Shown in pieces: positions 22,914 through 33,495 of a stretch of DNA of 64,000 nt; within the stretch, counting starts at the first letter, position 1, and each line of letters begins with the position of its first letter. The DNA is from Phenylobacterium sp. (GTDB lineage: Bacteria; Pseudomonadota; Alphaproteobacteria; Caulobacterales; Caulobacteraceae): positions 186,001-250,000 of the forward strand of contig NZ_JACESE010000002.1 in assembly GCF_013911965.1 (NCBI RefSeq). Reading direction: 5' to 3'. Position numbers and translations under genes: made by a program. Below the pieces are notes generated by a model that saw nothing but the letters and a program-made list of their open reading frames with translations, was not told the origin of the DNA and did not search any database.

Positions 22914-24971
22914 ATGACCCCTCAGTCTCTTTCCATCGTCCTGGTCTTCGCGCCGCTCGTCGGCGCGATGATCGCCGGCCTGTTCGGCCGCCGCATCGGC
23001 GACGTGGCCTCCCAGGCCGTGACCACGGGCCTGCTGCTGCTGTCGGCCGCGCTGTCCTGGACCATCTTCGCCCAGTGGACCTGGGGCGGGCTGGAGCCGT
23101 TCACGCTCACCCTGCTGCCCTTCATCAACATCGGCGACTTCCAGTCGGCCTGGTCGATCCGCATCGACGGCCTCTCGGCGGTCATGCTGATCGTGGTGAC
23201 CACGGTCTCGGCGCTGGTCCACGTCTATTCGTGGGGCTACATGGCCGAGGACGACTCCCGGCCGCGCTTCTTCGCCTATCTGTCGCTCTTCACCTTCGCC
23301 ATGCTGGCCCTGGTGACGGCCGCCGACTTCATGCAGCTGTTCTTCGGCTGGGAAGGGGTGGGGCTGGCGAGCTACCTGCTGATCGGCTTCTGGTTCAAGA
23401 AGCCCACGGCCAACGCCGCCTCCATCAAGGCCTTCGTGGTCAACCGGGTCGGCGACTTCGGCTTTGCGCTCGGCATCATGACCGTCTTCTGGATGTTCGG
23501 CACGATCGAGTTCGCCGAGATCTTCCCGCGCGTGCCGGAATTCGCGTCGGCCGGCTGGTCCTTCGCCGGCCAGACCTGGCACGCCATCGACCTGGCCTGC
23601 GCGCTGCTCTTCGTGGGCGCCATGGGCAAGTCGGCCCAGTTCTTCCTGCACACCTGGCTGCCGGACGCCATGGAGGGCCCGACCCCGGTCTCGGCCCTGA
23701 TCCACGCCGCCACCATGGTGACGGCCGGCGTCTACATGGTCTGCCTGCTGTCGCCGATGTTCGAGTATGCGCCGGTGGCCAAGCAGATCGTCACCCTGGT
23801 CGGTGCGGTGACGGCGCTCTTCGCCGCCACGGTCGGCCTGGCGCAGAACGACATCAAGCGGGTCATCGCCTATTCGACCTGCTCGCAGCTCGGCTACATG
23901 TTCTTCGCCGCCGGCGTCGGCGCCTATCAGGCGGCCATGTTCCACCTGTTCACCCACGCCTTCTTCAAGGCGCTGCTGTTCCTGGGCGCGGGCTCGGTGA
24001 TCCACGGCATGCACCACGAGCAGGACATGCGGAAGATGGGCGCCCTGTGGAAGCTGCTGCCCGTGACCTATGTCGTCATGGTCATCGGCACGCTGGCGAT
24101 CACCGGCTTCGGCATTCCGAGCCTGCATCTCGGCTTCGCCGGCTTCTATTCCAAGGACATGATCATCGAGGCGGCCTACGCCGCGGGCCAGCAGAACGGG
24201 CTCGCCTACTTCGCCTTCGTCATCGGTCTCCTGGCCGCCGGCCTGACGGCCTACTATTCCTGGCGTCTGGCCTTCATGACCTTCCACGGCCACGCCAAGT
24301 GGGGTCACGAGACCCACGACGACCACGCCAGCGCGCCCGCCCAGCACGTCAGCCATGACGAGCCGCTGCCGGATGCGCCCGAGCATGACCAGCACCACGG
24401 CCACAAGCCGCACGAGAGCCCCTGGGTGATGGTCGTTCCGCTCCTCGTCCTGGCGATCGGCGCGGTCGCGGCGGGCTTCGCCTTCGCCGAGCAGTTCGTG
24501 GGCCATCATCAGGGTGAGTTCTGGCGCGGCGCGATCTTCACCGCCCCGACCAATCATGTGCTCGACGAAGCCCACCACTCGCCCGCCTGGGTCCTCTGGG
24601 CGCCGCTGGTGGTCTCGACCCTGGGCCTTGCGGCCGCCTTCTACATCTACGTTCTGCGCGAAGGCCTCGGCGCCCGCATGGCGGCGAAAGAGGGCCCGGT
24701 CTGGACCTTCCTCTACAACAAGTGGTTCTTCGACGAGCTCTACAACGCCACCTTCGTGCGCGGCGCGCGGGGCCTCGGCGACCTCTTCTGGAAGGTGGGC
24801 GATCAGAAGCTGATCGACGGGCTGGGTCCGAACGGCGTGGCGGCGGTTTCCGGCGCCGTCGGGCGCCGGACCGGGCGGCTGCAGACGGGCTTCGTCTACC
24901 ACTATGCGTTCGTGATGCTGCTCGGCGTGGCGGGACTTCTGTCCTTCGCGCTCTGGGCCTGGGCGGCTTGA
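22914..24971 (+). CDS. nuoL: NADH-quinone oxidoreductase subunit L
   Basis: 685-residue antiporter-like proton-pumping subunit with the long lateral helix. Family segments include [19 protein letters not shown], the Lys/His proton channel region [26 protein letters not shown], and [18 protein letters not shown]. An unusual histidine-rich loop lies at about residues 458-500, with 12 His in 43 residues and many Asp and Glu. It starts 9 bases after nuoK. Confidence 0.98.
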   Translation: MTPQSLSIVLVFAPLVGAMIAGLFGRRIGDVASQAVTTGLLLLSAALSWTIFAQWTWGGLEPFTLTLLPFINIGDFQSAWSIRIDGLSAVMLIVVTTVSALVHVYSWGYMAEDDSRPRFFAYLSLFTFAMLALVTAADFMQLFFGWEGVGLASYLLIGFWFKKPTANAASIKAFVVNRVGDFGFALGIMTVFWMFGTIEFAEIFPRVPEFASAGWSFAGQTWHAIDLACALLFVGAMGKSAQFFLHTWLPDAMEGPTPVSALIHAATMVTAGVYMVCLLSPMFEYAPVAKQIVTLVGAVTALFAATVGLAQNDIKRVIAYSTCSQLGYMFFAAGVGAYQAAMFHLFTHAFFKALLFLGAGSVIHGMHHEQDMRKMGALWKLLPVTYVVMVIGTLAITGFGIPSLHLGFAGFYSKDMIIEAAYAAGQQNGLAYFAFVIGLLAAGLTAYYSWRLAFMTFHGHAKWGHETHDDHASAPAQHVSHDEPLPDAPEHDQHHGHKPHESPWVMVVPLLVLAIGAVAAGFAFAEQFVGHHQGEFWRGAIFTAPTNHVLDEAHHSPAWVLWAPLVVSTLGLAAAFYIYVLREGLGARMAAKEGPVWTFLYNKWFFDELYNATFVRGARGLGDLFWKVGDQKLIDGLGPNGVAAVSGAVGRRTGRLQTGFVYHYAFVMLLGVAGLLSFALWAWAA

Positions 24972-24987
24972 GTCGGGGGATTACGTC

Positions 24988-26475
24988 ATGACCGGCATTC
25001 TCTCGCTCATCACCTACGCGCCCCTGGCCGGCGTGCTGGCGATCCTCGCCCTGCGCGCCACGGCGTCCGCGGGCGGACCCAAGTCGGCCGAAACGGCCAA
25101 GTGGATCGCCTTCGTCACCACGCTGGCGACCTTCGCCCTGTCGCTGGTGATGCTGGCCCAGTTCGACCGCACCACGGCCGACTTCCAGTTCGTGGAGGAC
25201 TTCGCCTGGTTCGGCGGGCTCCATTACCGGATGGGCGTGGACGGCATCTCGGTGCTGTTCGTCGTGCTCACGGCTTTCCTGATGCCGCTCTGCATCGCCG
25301 CCTCCTGGCGGTCGATCGAGACCCGCATCGAGGAGTACCTGATCGCCTTCCTGGTGCTGGAGACCCTGGTCATCGGCGTCTTCTGCGCGCTCGACCTGAT
25401 CCTCTTCTACGTCTTCTTCGAGTTCGGCCTCGTGCCGATGTTCCTGATCATCGGCATCTGGGGCGGCAAGAACCGGGTCTATGCGGCCTTCAAGTTCTTC
25501 CTCTACACCCTGCTGGGCTCGGTCCTGATGCTGGCCGCGGTGCTGGCCATGATCGGCATCACCGGCACCTCGTCGATCCCCGAGCTCATGACCTACGAGT
25601 TCGGCCAGGGCGTGCAGATCTGGCTGTGGCTGGCCTTCTTCGCCTCCTTCGCGGTGAAGATGCCCATGTGGCCGGTGCACACCTGGCTGCCCGACGCCCA
25701 CGTGGAGGCGCCGACGGCCGGCTCGGTCATCCTGGCGGGCATCCTGCTGAAGATGGGCGGCTACGGCTTCATGCGCTTCTCGCTGCCCATGTTCCCGGAC
25801 GCCTCGGCCTATTTCACGCCGCTGGTCTTCGCCATGTCGGTGATCGCCATCGTCTACACCTCGCTGGTCGCCTTCCGGCAGACCGACATCAAGAAGCTGA
25901 TCGCCTATTCGTCGGTCGCCCACATGGGCTTCGTGACGCTCGGCATCTTCTCGGGCAACGCCCAGGGCGAGCAGGGCGCCATCTTCCAGATGGTCAGCCA
26001 CGGGGTGATCTCCGGCGCGCTCTTCCTCTGCGTCGGGGTCGTCTACGACCGCATGCACACCCGCGAGATCGCCTTCTACGGCGGCCTGGTGAACCGCATG
26101 CCCTGGTACGCCGCAGTGTTCCTGCTCTTCACCATGGGCAATGTGGGCCTGCCGGGCACCTCGGGCTTCGTGGGCGAGATCCTGACCATGACCGGCGCCT
26201 ACGAGGCCTCGACCTGGGCGGCCATTGTGGCGGCCACCGGCGTCATCCTCTCGGCGGTCTATGCGCTCTCCCTCTATCGCCGGGTCGTCTTCGGCGAGAT
26301 CACCAACCCGGCGCTCGCCCAGATCACCGATCTGGACTGGCGCGAGGTGGCGATCTTCGCGCCCCTGATCCTCGGCACGCTGTATCTCGGCGTCTATCCG
26401 GCCGCCGTCTTCGATTTCACCCAGGCCTCGGTCGACAACCTGGTCGCGGTCTATCGCGCGGCGATCGGCGGGTGA
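24988..26475 (+). CDS. nuoM: NADH-quinone oxidoreductase subunit M
   Basis: 495-residue antiporter-like proton-pumping subunit with about 14 helices. Visible landmarks are [21 protein letters not shown] with the conserved glutamate, the lysine-containing [37 protein letters not shown], and [18 protein letters not shown]. It begins 16 bases after nuoL. Confidence 0.98.
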   Translation: MTGILSLITYAPLAGVLAILALRATASAGGPKSAETAKWIAFVTTLATFALSLVMLAQFDRTTADFQFVEDFAWFGGLHYRMGVDGISVLFVVLTAFLMPLCIAASWRSIETRIEEYLIAFLVLETLVIGVFCALDLILFYVFFEFGLVPMFLIIGIWGGKNRVYAAFKFFLYTLLGSVLMLAAVLAMIGITGTSSIPELMTYEFGQGVQIWLWLAFFASFAVKMPMWPVHTWLPDAHVEAPTAGSVILAGILLKMGGYGFMRFSLPMFPDASAYFTPLVFAMSVIAIVYTSLVAFRQTDIKKLIAYSSVAHMGFVTLGIFSGNAQGEQGAIFQMVSHGVISGALFLCVGVVYDRMHTREIAFYGGLVNRMPWYAAVFLLFTMGNVGLPGTSGFVGEILTMTGAYEASTWAAIVAATGVILSAVYALSLYRRVVFGEITNPALAQITDLDWREVAIFAPLILGTLYLGVYPAAVFDFTQASVDNLVAVYRAAIGG

Positions 26476-26488
26476 GGGGGCTTTTCCG

Positions 26489-27919
26489 ATGAACTTCTCC
26501 GCTGATCTCAGCCTCGCCCTTCCCGAGGTGATCCTTGCGGGCGGCGCGCTCCTGCTGCTCGTCTGGGGCGCCTTCCAGAGCCGCGCCAACGCCGTCTTCA
26601 CCCTCGCAGCCGTCGCCGTCCTGGGCGCCGCCGCCGTCGCCGCCGTGGTCGGACCTGTGGGACGCGGCTTCGCCGGCGGCCTGGTGGCCGACGCGGCCTC
26701 GTCCTTCGCCAAGGTGGCCATCTACGCCGCCAGCGCCATCGCCATCCCGCTGGGCCAGCCCTGGTTCCGCCGGCGCGGCATCAACAATTTCGAGTTCCCG
26801 GTCCTCATCGTCCTCGCCGCCCTGGGCATGGGCATGATGGCGTCGGCCGGCGACCTGATCTCGCTCTATGTGGGCGTCGAGCTCCACTCGCTGGCGCTCT
26901 ACGTCATGGCGGCCATGCATCGGGACGACGCCAAGGCCTCGGAAGCCGGCCTGAAGTACTTCGTGCTGGGCGCGCTCTCCTCGGGCCTGCTGCTCTACGG
27001 GGCGTCTCTCATCTATGGCTTCGCCGGCTCGACGCGGTTCGACGTGATCGCGCAGACGGTGTCCGACGGCGCCGGGGTGGGCATCCTCTTCGGGCTCGTC
27101 TTCCTGATCTGCGGCCTGGCCTTCAAGGTCTCCGCCGCGCCCTTCCACATGTGGACGCCCGACGTCTATGAAGGCGCGCCGACCCCGGTCGTCGCCTTCT
27201 TCGGCGCGGCGCCGAAAATGGCCGCCATGGTCCTCTTCGCCCGCGTCCTGGCCGACGGTTTCGGCGGGGCGGCCGAGCAGTGGCGCCAGATCCTGGTCAT
27301 CGTCGCCCTGCTGTCGGTGGCCGTGGGCGCCTTCGCGGGCCTGGCCCAGAGCAACCTCAAGCGCCTGTGGGCCTATTCGTCCATCGCCAACATCGGCTAC
27401 GCCGTGCTGGGCCTGGCGGCCGGCGACGCGGCCGGCGTGCAGGCCATGCTGGTCTTCATGGTCCTCTACATGGTCGATGTGACCGGCTTCTTCGCCTGTC
27501 TTGCGGCGCTCTCCCGCGAGGGCCGTCCGATGGAGACCATCTCCGACATGGCCGGGCTGGTGAAGGAGCGTCCGGGCATCGCGCTCGCCATGACCGCCTT
27601 CTCCCTCTCGGCCCTCGGCCTGCCGCCCTTCTCGGGCTTCTGGGCGAAGTTCTATGTCTTCAAGGCCGCCATCGGCGCGGGCCTCGGCGTGGCCGCGGTC
27701 ATCGCCCTGGTGGGGTCCGTCGTGGCGGCCTTCTACTATCTGCGCCTGATCAAGGTGATGTGGTTCGACGCGGCCGCCGGCGCCGTGGACAAGCCCGCGC
27801 CCGAGGCCAGGATCATCGCCGTGGCGCTCGCCCTCTTCACCTTCCCGGTCGTCCTCGTCGCGCTCGCCTTCATCGACCCGCTGGCAGCGGCGGCCGCGGC
27901 GGCCTTCGGCCTCGCCTGA
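26489..27919 (+). CDS. nuoN: NADH-quinone oxidoreductase subunit N
   Basis: 476-residue antiporter-like proton-pumping subunit and last gene of complex I. Signatures are YVGVELHSLALYVMAAMHRDD, FKVSAAPFHMWTPDVYEGAPTPV and QSNLKRLWAYSSIANIGY. It runs straight into birA, one base apart, with no terminator, so birA and possibly coaX are read from the nuo transcript. Confidence 0.98.
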   Translation: MNFSADLSLALPEVILAGGALLLLVWGAFQSRANAVFTLAAVAVLGAAAVAAVVGPVGRGFAGGLVADAASSFAKVAIYAASAIAIPLGQPWFRRRGINNFEFPVLIVLAALGMGMMASAGDLISLYVGVELHSLALYVMAAMHRDDAKASEAGLKYFVLGALSSGLLLYGASLIYGFAGSTRFDVIAQTVSDGAGVGILFGLVFLICGLAFKVSAAPFHMWTPDVYEGAPTPVVAFFGAAPKMAAMVLFARVLADGFGGAAEQWRQILVIVALLSVAVGAFAGLAQSNLKRLWAYSSIANIGYAVLGLAAGDAAGVQAMLVFMVLYMVDVTGFFACLAALSREGRPMETISDMAGLVKERPGIALAMTAFSLSALGLPPFSGFWAKFYVFKAAIGAGLGVAAVIALVGSVVAAFYYLRLIKVMWFDAAAGAVDKPAPEARIIAVALALFTFPVVLVALAFIDPLAAAAAAAFGLA

Positions 27920-27920
27920 A

Positions 27921-28664
27921 TTGGCGGCCGAGCCCCCTCCGATCGAGTTCCACGCCGAACTCGACTCCACCAACGCCGAGGCCCGCCGCCGGGCCGAGGC
28001 CGGGGAGGGCGGCCCGGTCTGGATCGCCACGTCCCGTCAGACCGCCGGCCGCGGCCGTCGCGGGCGGGCCTGGGAGACCGGCGACGGCAATCTCGCCGCC
28101 ACCCTGCTGCTGACCACAGACCGCCCGGCGGCCGAGGCCGCCCAGCTGTCCTTCGTCGCCGCGCTGGCGGCCGCCGATCTGGCGGAGGCCTGTCTGGGGC
28201 CCGGGAAGGTCAGCGTGAAGTGGCCCAACGACCTGCTGATCGCCGGCCGGAAGGCCGTGGGGATCCTGGTGGAATCCGGGCCGCGGGCCGACGGGCGCCT
28301 GTGGCTGGCGGTCGGCGTCGGGATCAACCTTCGTGCGGCCCCCTTGGCGGTCGAGCGTCCGGCCACCACATTCGCCGAGCACATGGCGGGCCCGCCACCC
28401 ACGCCTGAGGCGGCGCTGGAGGTCCTGGCGCGCGCCTTCGAACGCTGGCGCGGCCTGTGGGCCACGCAGGGCTTTCCCGCAATCGCGCGTGGATGGACCG
28501 AACGCGCCCACGGTCTTGGGCAGGCCTGCGTCGCCCGTCTTCCCAACGAGACGCTCGAAGGCGTGGCGGAGGGCATGGACGAGGACGGCGCCCTGCGGCT
28601 GCGCCTGCCCGACGGCTCGCTGCGCCGCATCACCGCCGGCGACGTATTCTTTGGAGACGCCTGA
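27921..28664 (+). CDS. birA: Biotin--[acetyl-CoA-carboxylase] ligase
   Basis: 247-residue biotin protein ligase that activates biotin as biotinyl-AMP and attaches it to the acetyl-CoA carboxylase carrier protein. The biotin-binding loop is [29 protein letters not shown] follows. It lacks the N-terminal winged-helix domain, so it is a group I enzyme without repressor function. The start is TTG 27921, one base after the nuoN stop; there is no better ATG before the domain. It overlaps coaX by 1 base (TGATG). Confidence 0.93.
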   Translation: MAAEPPPIEFHAELDSTNAEARRRAEAGEGGPVWIATSRQTAGRGRRGRAWETGDGNLAATLLLTTDRPAAEAAQLSFVAALAAADLAEACLGPGKVSVKWPNDLLIAGRKAVGILVESGPRADGRLWLAVGVGINLRAAPLAVERPATTFAEHMAGPPPTPEAALEVLARAFERWRGLWATQGFPAIARGWTERAHGLGQACVARLPNETLEGVAEGMDEDGALRLRLPDGSLRRITAGDVFFGDA

Positions 28665-29437
28665 TGCTTCTGGCCATCGAACAGGGCAACACCAACACCC
28701 TCTTCGCCGTCCATGACGGGGAGACCTGGATCGCCCAGTGGCGGGCGGCCACCGATTCCACGCGTACGGCCGACGAATACGCCGTCTGGCTCTCCCAGCT
28801 GCTCAACATGGCCGGGCTGCAGTTCGGCGTGCTCGACGCCTGCATCATCTCCAGCGTGGTGCCGCAGTCGATCTTCAACCTGCGCAACCTGGCGCGGCGC
28901 TACCTGCACGTCGAACCCCTGGTGATCGGCGAGAACGCCGAACTCGGCATCGCCGTGCGGATCGACAAGCCTTCGGAAGCCGGCGCCGACCGCCTGGTGA
29001 ACGCGATCGGGGCGCACATCCTCTATCCCGGCGACCTCATCGTCATCGATTCCGGCACGGCGACCACCTTCGACGTCATCGCCGCCGACGGCGGGTTCGA
29101 GGGCGGCGTCATCGCGCCCGGCATCAACCTGTCGATGGAGGCCCTGCACGCGGCCGCCGCCAAGCTGCCCCGGGTGGCCATCCAGCGCCCGCAGCGCGTC
29201 ATCGGCAAGGACACGGTCACCGCCATGCAGTCGGGCGTCTTCTGGGGCTACATCGCCCTGATCGAAGGCCTGATCTCCCGCATCAAGGCCGAATGGGATC
29301 GTCCCATGACCGTGGTCGCAACCGGCGGCGTCGCTTCGCTTTTCCATGGGGCCAGCCTGGCCATCGACCACTTCGACCCCGACCTGACGATCCGGGGCCT
29401 GCTCGAAATCCATCGTCGCAACCGCGGAGGCGCATGA
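28664..29437 (+). CDS. coaX: Type III pantothenate kinase
   Basis: 257-residue kinase for the first step of CoA synthesis, of the ASKHA-fold type not inhibited by CoA. The P-loop-like motif is IEQGNTNT with E6 in the place usually held by Asp; [11 protein letters not shown] and [11 protein letters not shown] supply the other acidic residues, and [11 protein letters not shown] is the pantothenate pocket. It starts 1 base inside birA and overlaps the RNase J start region. Confidence 0.95.
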   Translation: MLLAIEQGNTNTLFAVHDGETWIAQWRAATDSTRTADEYAVWLSQLLNMAGLQFGVLDACIISSVVPQSIFNLRNLARRYLHVEPLVIGENAELGIAVRIDKPSEAGADRLVNAIGAHILYPGDLIVIDSGTATTFDVIAADGGFEGGVIAPGINLSMEALHAAAAKLPRVAIQRPQRVIGKDTVTAMQSGVFWGYIALIEGLISRIKAEWDRPMTVVATGGVASLFHGASLAIDHFDPDLTIRGLLEIHRRNRGGA

Positions 29438-31116
29438 TGGCCCGATCGAAAGAGGACGAACTCGTCTTCCTGCCCCTGGGCGGGTCCAACGAGATCGGCA
29501 TGAACTTCAATCTCTACGGCTTCGGTCCGTCGCATGCGCGCAAGTGGATCGTCGTCGACCTGGGCGTCACCTTCGGCGACCTGACCACGCCGGGCGTCGA
29601 ACTGATCCTGCCCGATCCGGCCTTCATCGAGGAGCATGCCGACGACATCCTGGGCATCGTGCTGACCCACGCGCACGAGGACCATATCGGCGCCGTCGCC
29701 TGGCTGTGGCCGCGATTGCGCGCTCCGCTCTACGCCACGCCCTTCACCGCCTATCTGCTGCGCGAAAAGCTGCGCGAGGCGGGCCTCGAGGGCGAGGCGC
29801 ATATCACCGAGGTGCCGCTCGGGGGGCAGCTCACGCTCGGCCCGTTCGAGATCGAGCTGATCACGCTGACCCACTCCATTCCCGAGCCGAACGGCCTGTC
29901 GATCCGCACGCCGCTCGGGACGATCCTGCACACCGGCGACTGGAAGATCGATCCCGATCCTCTGCTCGGCGCGCCCACCGACGAGGCGGCCATCCGCCGG
30001 CTCGGGGACGAGGGCGTGCTGGCCATGATCTGCGATTCCACGAACGTGTTCGTCGAGGGGGAGTCGGGCTCGGAGGCCGACGTCCGCGACGCGCTGTCCA
30101 AGCTGATCGGCGAGCTGAAGGGCAAGGTGGCGGTCGGCTGCTTCGCCTCCAACGTCGCACGCATGGATTCGGTGATCCGGGCGGCCGAAGCCAACGGCCG
30201 CCGCGTCTGCCTGCTGGGCCGCTCCATGCACCGCATGGCCGCCGCCGCCCGTTCGGTGGGCCTCTTCGCGGGGCTCAAGGACTTCGTCAACGAGAACGAA
30301 GCCGGCTATTTCCCGCCGGACGGCATCCTCTATCTCTGCACCGGCAGCCAGGGCGAGGCGCGCGCGGCGCTCTCGCGCATTTCCGAAGGCACGCATCCGC
30401 ACGTGACGCTGGGGCAGGGGGACGCCTGCATCTTCTCCTCGCGGATCATTCCGGGGAACGAGGTGGCGATCCGCAACCTCCAGAACCGGCTCGCCGACCG
30501 GGGCGTGCGGCTCTACACCGACTACGACCACCCCGGCATCCACGTGTCCGGCCATCCCTGCCGGGACGAACTGGCGCGCATGTATTCCTGGGCCCGGCCG
30601 CAGATCGCCGTGCCGACCCACGGCGAGCGCCGCCACCTGCTCGAACACGTGGCCTTCGCCAAAGACCTGCAGGTGCCCCAGGCGCTGGCCCCGCGGAACG
30701 GCGACATGGTCCGCCTCGCCCCCGGCCGCGCCGAGATCATCGACGAGGTGCCGGCCGGCCGCCTGTTCATCGACGCCAATGTGGTCACGGTGGAGCATGG
30801 CGAGGCCCTGCGTGAGCGGCGGCACGCCGCCCACAACGGCGTCATCATGGTCTCGGTCGTCCTCGACGGCCGCGGGAAGATCGCCTCGGGTCCGCAGATC
30901 CGCGCCATCGGAATGCCGTCGGACGAGGAATACCCCCTCGACGAGGTGCTGGACGATCTGGCCGAGGAGGCCGAGCGCGCGCTGCACCGCCTGTCCGGCG
31001 AGGATCGCGACCTGGACGACGCGGTGGAGACCGCCATGTCTCGGGCGGTGAAGAAGGCCTGTCAGCGGGTCTGGGGCCGCCGTCCCGTGGTGGAGACCAC
31101 GGTGCTGCGACTCTAG
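29437..31116 (+). CDS. rnj: Ribonuclease J
   Basis: 559-residue metallo-beta-lactamase/beta-CASP ribonuclease with endo- and 5'-exonuclease activity, used in RNA maturation and decay in many alphaproteobacteria. The zinc motif is H78-A-H80-E-D82-H83; the CASP region and the motif HVSGHPCRDELARM follow; GERRHLLEHVAFA and the C-terminal RNase J tail are intact. Two ATGs stand at 29434 and 29437; the second is preferred because GGAGG (29426-29430) is then 6 bases away. The start overlaps the coaX stop. Confidence 0.96.
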   Translation: MARSKEDELVFLPLGGSNEIGMNFNLYGFGPSHARKWIVVDLGVTFGDLTTPGVELILPDPAFIEEHADDILGIVLTHAHEDHIGAVAWLWPRLRAPLYATPFTAYLLREKLREAGLEGEAHITEVPLGGQLTLGPFEIELITLTHSIPEPNGLSIRTPLGTILHTGDWKIDPDPLLGAPTDEAAIRRLGDEGVLAMICDSTNVFVEGESGSEADVRDALSKLIGELKGKVAVGCFASNVARMDSVIRAAEANGRRVCLLGRSMHRMAAAARSVGLFAGLKDFVNENEAGYFPPDGILYLCTGSQGEARAALSRISEGTHPHVTLGQGDACIFSSRIIPGNEVAIRNLQNRLADRGVRLYTDYDHPGIHVSGHPCRDELARMYSWARPQIAVPTHGERRHLLEHVAFAKDLQVPQALAPRNGDMVRLAPGRAEIIDEVPAGRLFIDANVVTVEHGEALRERRHAAHNGVIMVSVVLDGRGKIASGPQIRAIGMPSDEEYPLDEVLDDLAEEAERALHRLSGEDRDLDDAVETAMSRAVKKACQRVWGRRPVVETTVLRL

Positions 31117-31175
31117 GTCCTTGGCCTCAACTCCGCCCTTCGCGCCGTAGGGTCAGGGGGAGTATAGGCATCTGC

Positions 31176-31598
31176 ATGATCGGGAAACTGAACCATGTGG
31201 GCGTCGCCACGCCCTCCATCGAGGACTCGGTGCGCCTCTATCGCGATGTGCTGGGGGCCACCTCCATCACCGAGAAGCGGGCGCTGGAGGAGCAGGGCGT
31301 CTGGGTCTGCTTCGTCGACCTGCCCAATTCTCAGATCGAGCTGATCGAGCCCTTGGGCGAGAACTCGCCGCTGAAGGGCTTCCTGGCCAAGAACCCGGCC
31401 GGCGGACAGCATCATGTCTGCTTCGAGGTCGAGGACATCATCGCCGCCCGCGACGACATGCGCGCCAAGGGGGCCACGGTGCTGGGGACGGGCGAGCCGC
31501 GCATCGGCGCCCACGGCACGCCGGTGATCTTCGTCCATCCCAAGGACATGGGCGGGGTGCTGGTCGAGCTGATGGAAACGCCGAAGGACGCCCACTGA
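31176..31598 (+). CDS. mce: Methylmalonyl-CoA epimerase
   Basis: 140-residue vicinal-oxygen-chelate protein that interconverts (S)- and (R)-methylmalonyl-CoA in propionate breakdown. Two beta-alpha-beta modules are seen; metal ligands include H7 (LNHVGVATPS), the histidine pair in GGQHHVCFEVED and the glutamate in GVLVELMET. The length is normal. The mutase genes are not in this window. It overlaps the next gene by 1 base (TGATG) and is part of the coaX-rnj group. Confidence 0.93.
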   Translation: MIGKLNHVGVATPSIEDSVRLYRDVLGATSITEKRALEEQGVWVCFVDLPNSQIELIEPLGENSPLKGFLAKNPAGGQHHVCFEVEDIIAARDDMRAKGATVLGTGEPRIGAHGTPVIFVHPKDMGGVLVELMETPKDAH

Positions 31599-31858
31599 TG
31601 GATCTGACGACCTCCATAGCCACCTATCTGATCATCTGGTGGGTGGTGCTGTTCGCCGTCCTGCCGATCGGCACGATCAGCCACGCCGAGGCGGGCATCG
31701 ACAAGGGCGACGGCGGCGATCCCGGCGCGCCGGTCGATCCGAAGCTGAAGCAGAAGTTCATCACCACGACCTGGGTTTCGGCCATCGCCTTCGCCCTGGT
31801 CTGGATCGTCATCCGCCTCGGCTTGATCCCCATGCCGTCGGGCCCGGCCAACTTCTGA
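31598..31858 (+). CDS. DUF1467 family membrane protein
   Basis: 86-residue protein with two hydrophobic helices (about 5-27 and 57-77) and a charged loop (AEAGIDKGDGGDPGAPVDPKLKQKFITTT) between them. It matches the alphaproteobacterial DUF1467 pattern WWVVLFAVLPIG, usually next to mce and proS as here. The function is unknown. It overlaps mce by 1 base. Confidence 0.88.
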   Translation: MDLTTSIATYLIIWWVVLFAVLPIGTISHAEAGIDKGDGGDPGAPVDPKLKQKFITTTWVSAIAFALVWIVIRLGLIPMPSGPANF

Positions 31859-32178
31859 GACGCGGCTCTTCCGGATCCCCCTGGGCGCCCACGTCGTGCG
31901 CGTTCGGCCCGCCGGTGGAAAGGAACCGCCTGAATTTTGGGCGGAAGGCGCAGAGACCTTGCGCCGGAGCGATGAGCCGGGCCGCCGGTCGTTTGTTACA
32001 TGGGTTACAAAGGCGTCAGCCAAGCGGCCCTGCCGGCTTGCGCAGCGTTTTCCCCGATGACCGACTGGCCGCCTGCGGATCGCAGGCGGCCTTCTTTTCG
32101 CCGCTTCGATTGCCAAGGTCGGAGGCGCGAGGCTAATCAGGGCCGATCGTTTCAGAGTCAGCTTCTCCGAAGGCCCGC
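31859..32178 (+). other. Intergenic region before proS with a terminator
   Basis: 320 bases with no convincing gene. It contains a short direct repeat GTTACA-N3-GTTACA (31995-32000 and 32004-32009) and, further on, a strong terminator. The terminator lies 209 bases after the last stop codon, so a separate short transcript from this region is possible. Confidence 0.5.
32067..32098 (+). terminator. Rho-independent terminator upstream of proS
   Basis: Perfect 11-bp stem (32067-32077 with 32081-32091), a 3-nt loop, then TTCTTTT. It separates the nuo/birA/coaX/rnj transcript from proS. Confidence 0.88.
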
Positions 32179-33495
32179 ATGCGTCTCTCGCGTTATTTCA
32201 TCCCCACGCTGCGTGAGGCCCCCGCCGACGCCCAGATCGTGTCGCATCAGCTGATGCTGCGCGCCGGCATGATCCGTCAGGAGGCGGCCGGCATCTACGC
32301 CTGGCTGCCCATCGGCCTGCGCGTGCTGAAGAAGATCGAGCAGATCGTTCGCGAGGAGATGGACCGCGCCGGCGCCATCGAGGTGCTGATGCCGACCCTG
32401 CAGCTCGCCGACTTGTGGCGCGAGAGCGGCCGCTACGACGACTATGGCGACGAGATGCTGCGCATCAAGGACCGGCACGAGCGCGACCTGCTCTACGGCC
32501 CCACCGCCGAGGAGGTGATCACCGAGATCTTCCGCGCCTATGTGAAGAGCTACCGGGATCTGCCGAAGAACTTCTACAACATCCAGTGGAAGTTCCGCGA
32601 CGAACGCCGCCCGCGCTTCGGCGTCATGCGCGGCCGCGAGTTCCTGATGAAGGACGCCTATTCCTTCGATCTGGACGAGGCCTCGGCCCGGCGGTCCTAC
32701 AACCGCATGTTCGTCGCCTACCTGAACACCTTTGCGCGCCTCGGCCTGAAGGCGGTGCCCATGCGCGCCGATCCCGGCCCCATCGGCGGCGATCTGAGCC
32801 ACGAGTTCATCATCCTGGCTGACACCGGCGAGAGCCAGGTCTTCTGCCACCGCGACCTGGTGGAGATGCCGCCGCCCGGCGACGTCGACTGGGACGGCGA
32901 CCTGCAGCCCATCGTCGACCAGCGCACGGCCCTCTATGCGGCCACCGAGGAGATGCACGAGGCCGACCGCTTCGAGGCGGAGGTGCCCGAGGGCGACCGC
33001 CTCTCGGCGCGCGGCATCGAGGTCGGCCACATCTTCTATTTCGGCGAGAAGTACTCGCGGCCCATGCGCGCCATGGTGACGGGGCCCGACGGCCAGGAGC
33101 GCCCGATCCATGGCGGCTCCTACGGCATCGGGGTCTCTCGCCTGGTGGGCGGCATCATCGAGGCCAGTCATGACGAGGCCGGCATCATCTGGCCCGACGC
33201 GGTGGCGCCCTTCGGCGCGGCCGTGATCAATCTGCGTCCGGGCGACGCGGCCGTGGATCTGGCCTGCGAACAGGCCTACGGCGCGCTGAAGGCCGCCGGC
33301 AAGGACCCGCTGCTCGACGACACCGACGAGCGGCCCGGCGCCAAGTTCGCCGCCATGGACCTGATCGGCGCGCCCTGGCAGCTGATCGTCGGGCCCAAGG
33401 GCCTGGCCGACGGCAAGGTGGAGATCAAGCGCCGCGCCACCGGGGAGCGCCAGAGCCTGCCGCTGGACGACGCCATCAAGGCGATCACCGCGTGA
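32179..33495 (+). CDS. proS: Proline--tRNA ligase (type 3, short form)
   Basis: 438-residue class II aminoacyl-tRNA synthetase. Motif 2 is [25 protein letters not shown]; motif 3 is [16 protein letters not shown]; the C-terminal anticodon-binding domain is ordinary. The INS editing domain found in the long bacterial form is absent, so this is the short alphaproteobacterial form. It overlaps lolC by 4 bases. Confidence 0.97.
   Translation: MRLSRYFIPTLREAPADAQIVSHQLMLRAGMIRQEAAGIYAWLPIGLRVLKKIEQIVREEMDRAGAIEVLMPTLQLADLWRESGRYDDYGDEMLRIKDRHERDLLYGPTAEEVITEIFRAYVKSYRDLPKNFYNIQWKFRDERRPRFGVMRGREFLMKDAYSFDLDEASARRSYNRMFVAYLNTFARLGLKAVPMRADPGPIGGDLSHEFIILADTGESQVFCHRDLVEMPPPGDVDWDGDLQPIVDQRTALYAATEEMHEADRFEAEVPEGDRLSARGIEVGHIFYFGEKYSRPMRAMVTGPDGQERPIHGGSYGIGVSRLVGGIIEASHDEAGIIWPDAVAPFGAAVINLRPGDAAVDLACEQAYGALKAAGKDPLLDDTDERPGAKFAAMDLIGAPWQLIVGPKGLADGKVEIKRRATGERQSLPLDDAIKAITA

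Noticed and set aside
32000-32254. 84-codon frame over the proS upstream region
   Set aside because: It runs through a strong terminator and into proS in another frame, with no ribosome-binding site and no homology-like pattern.
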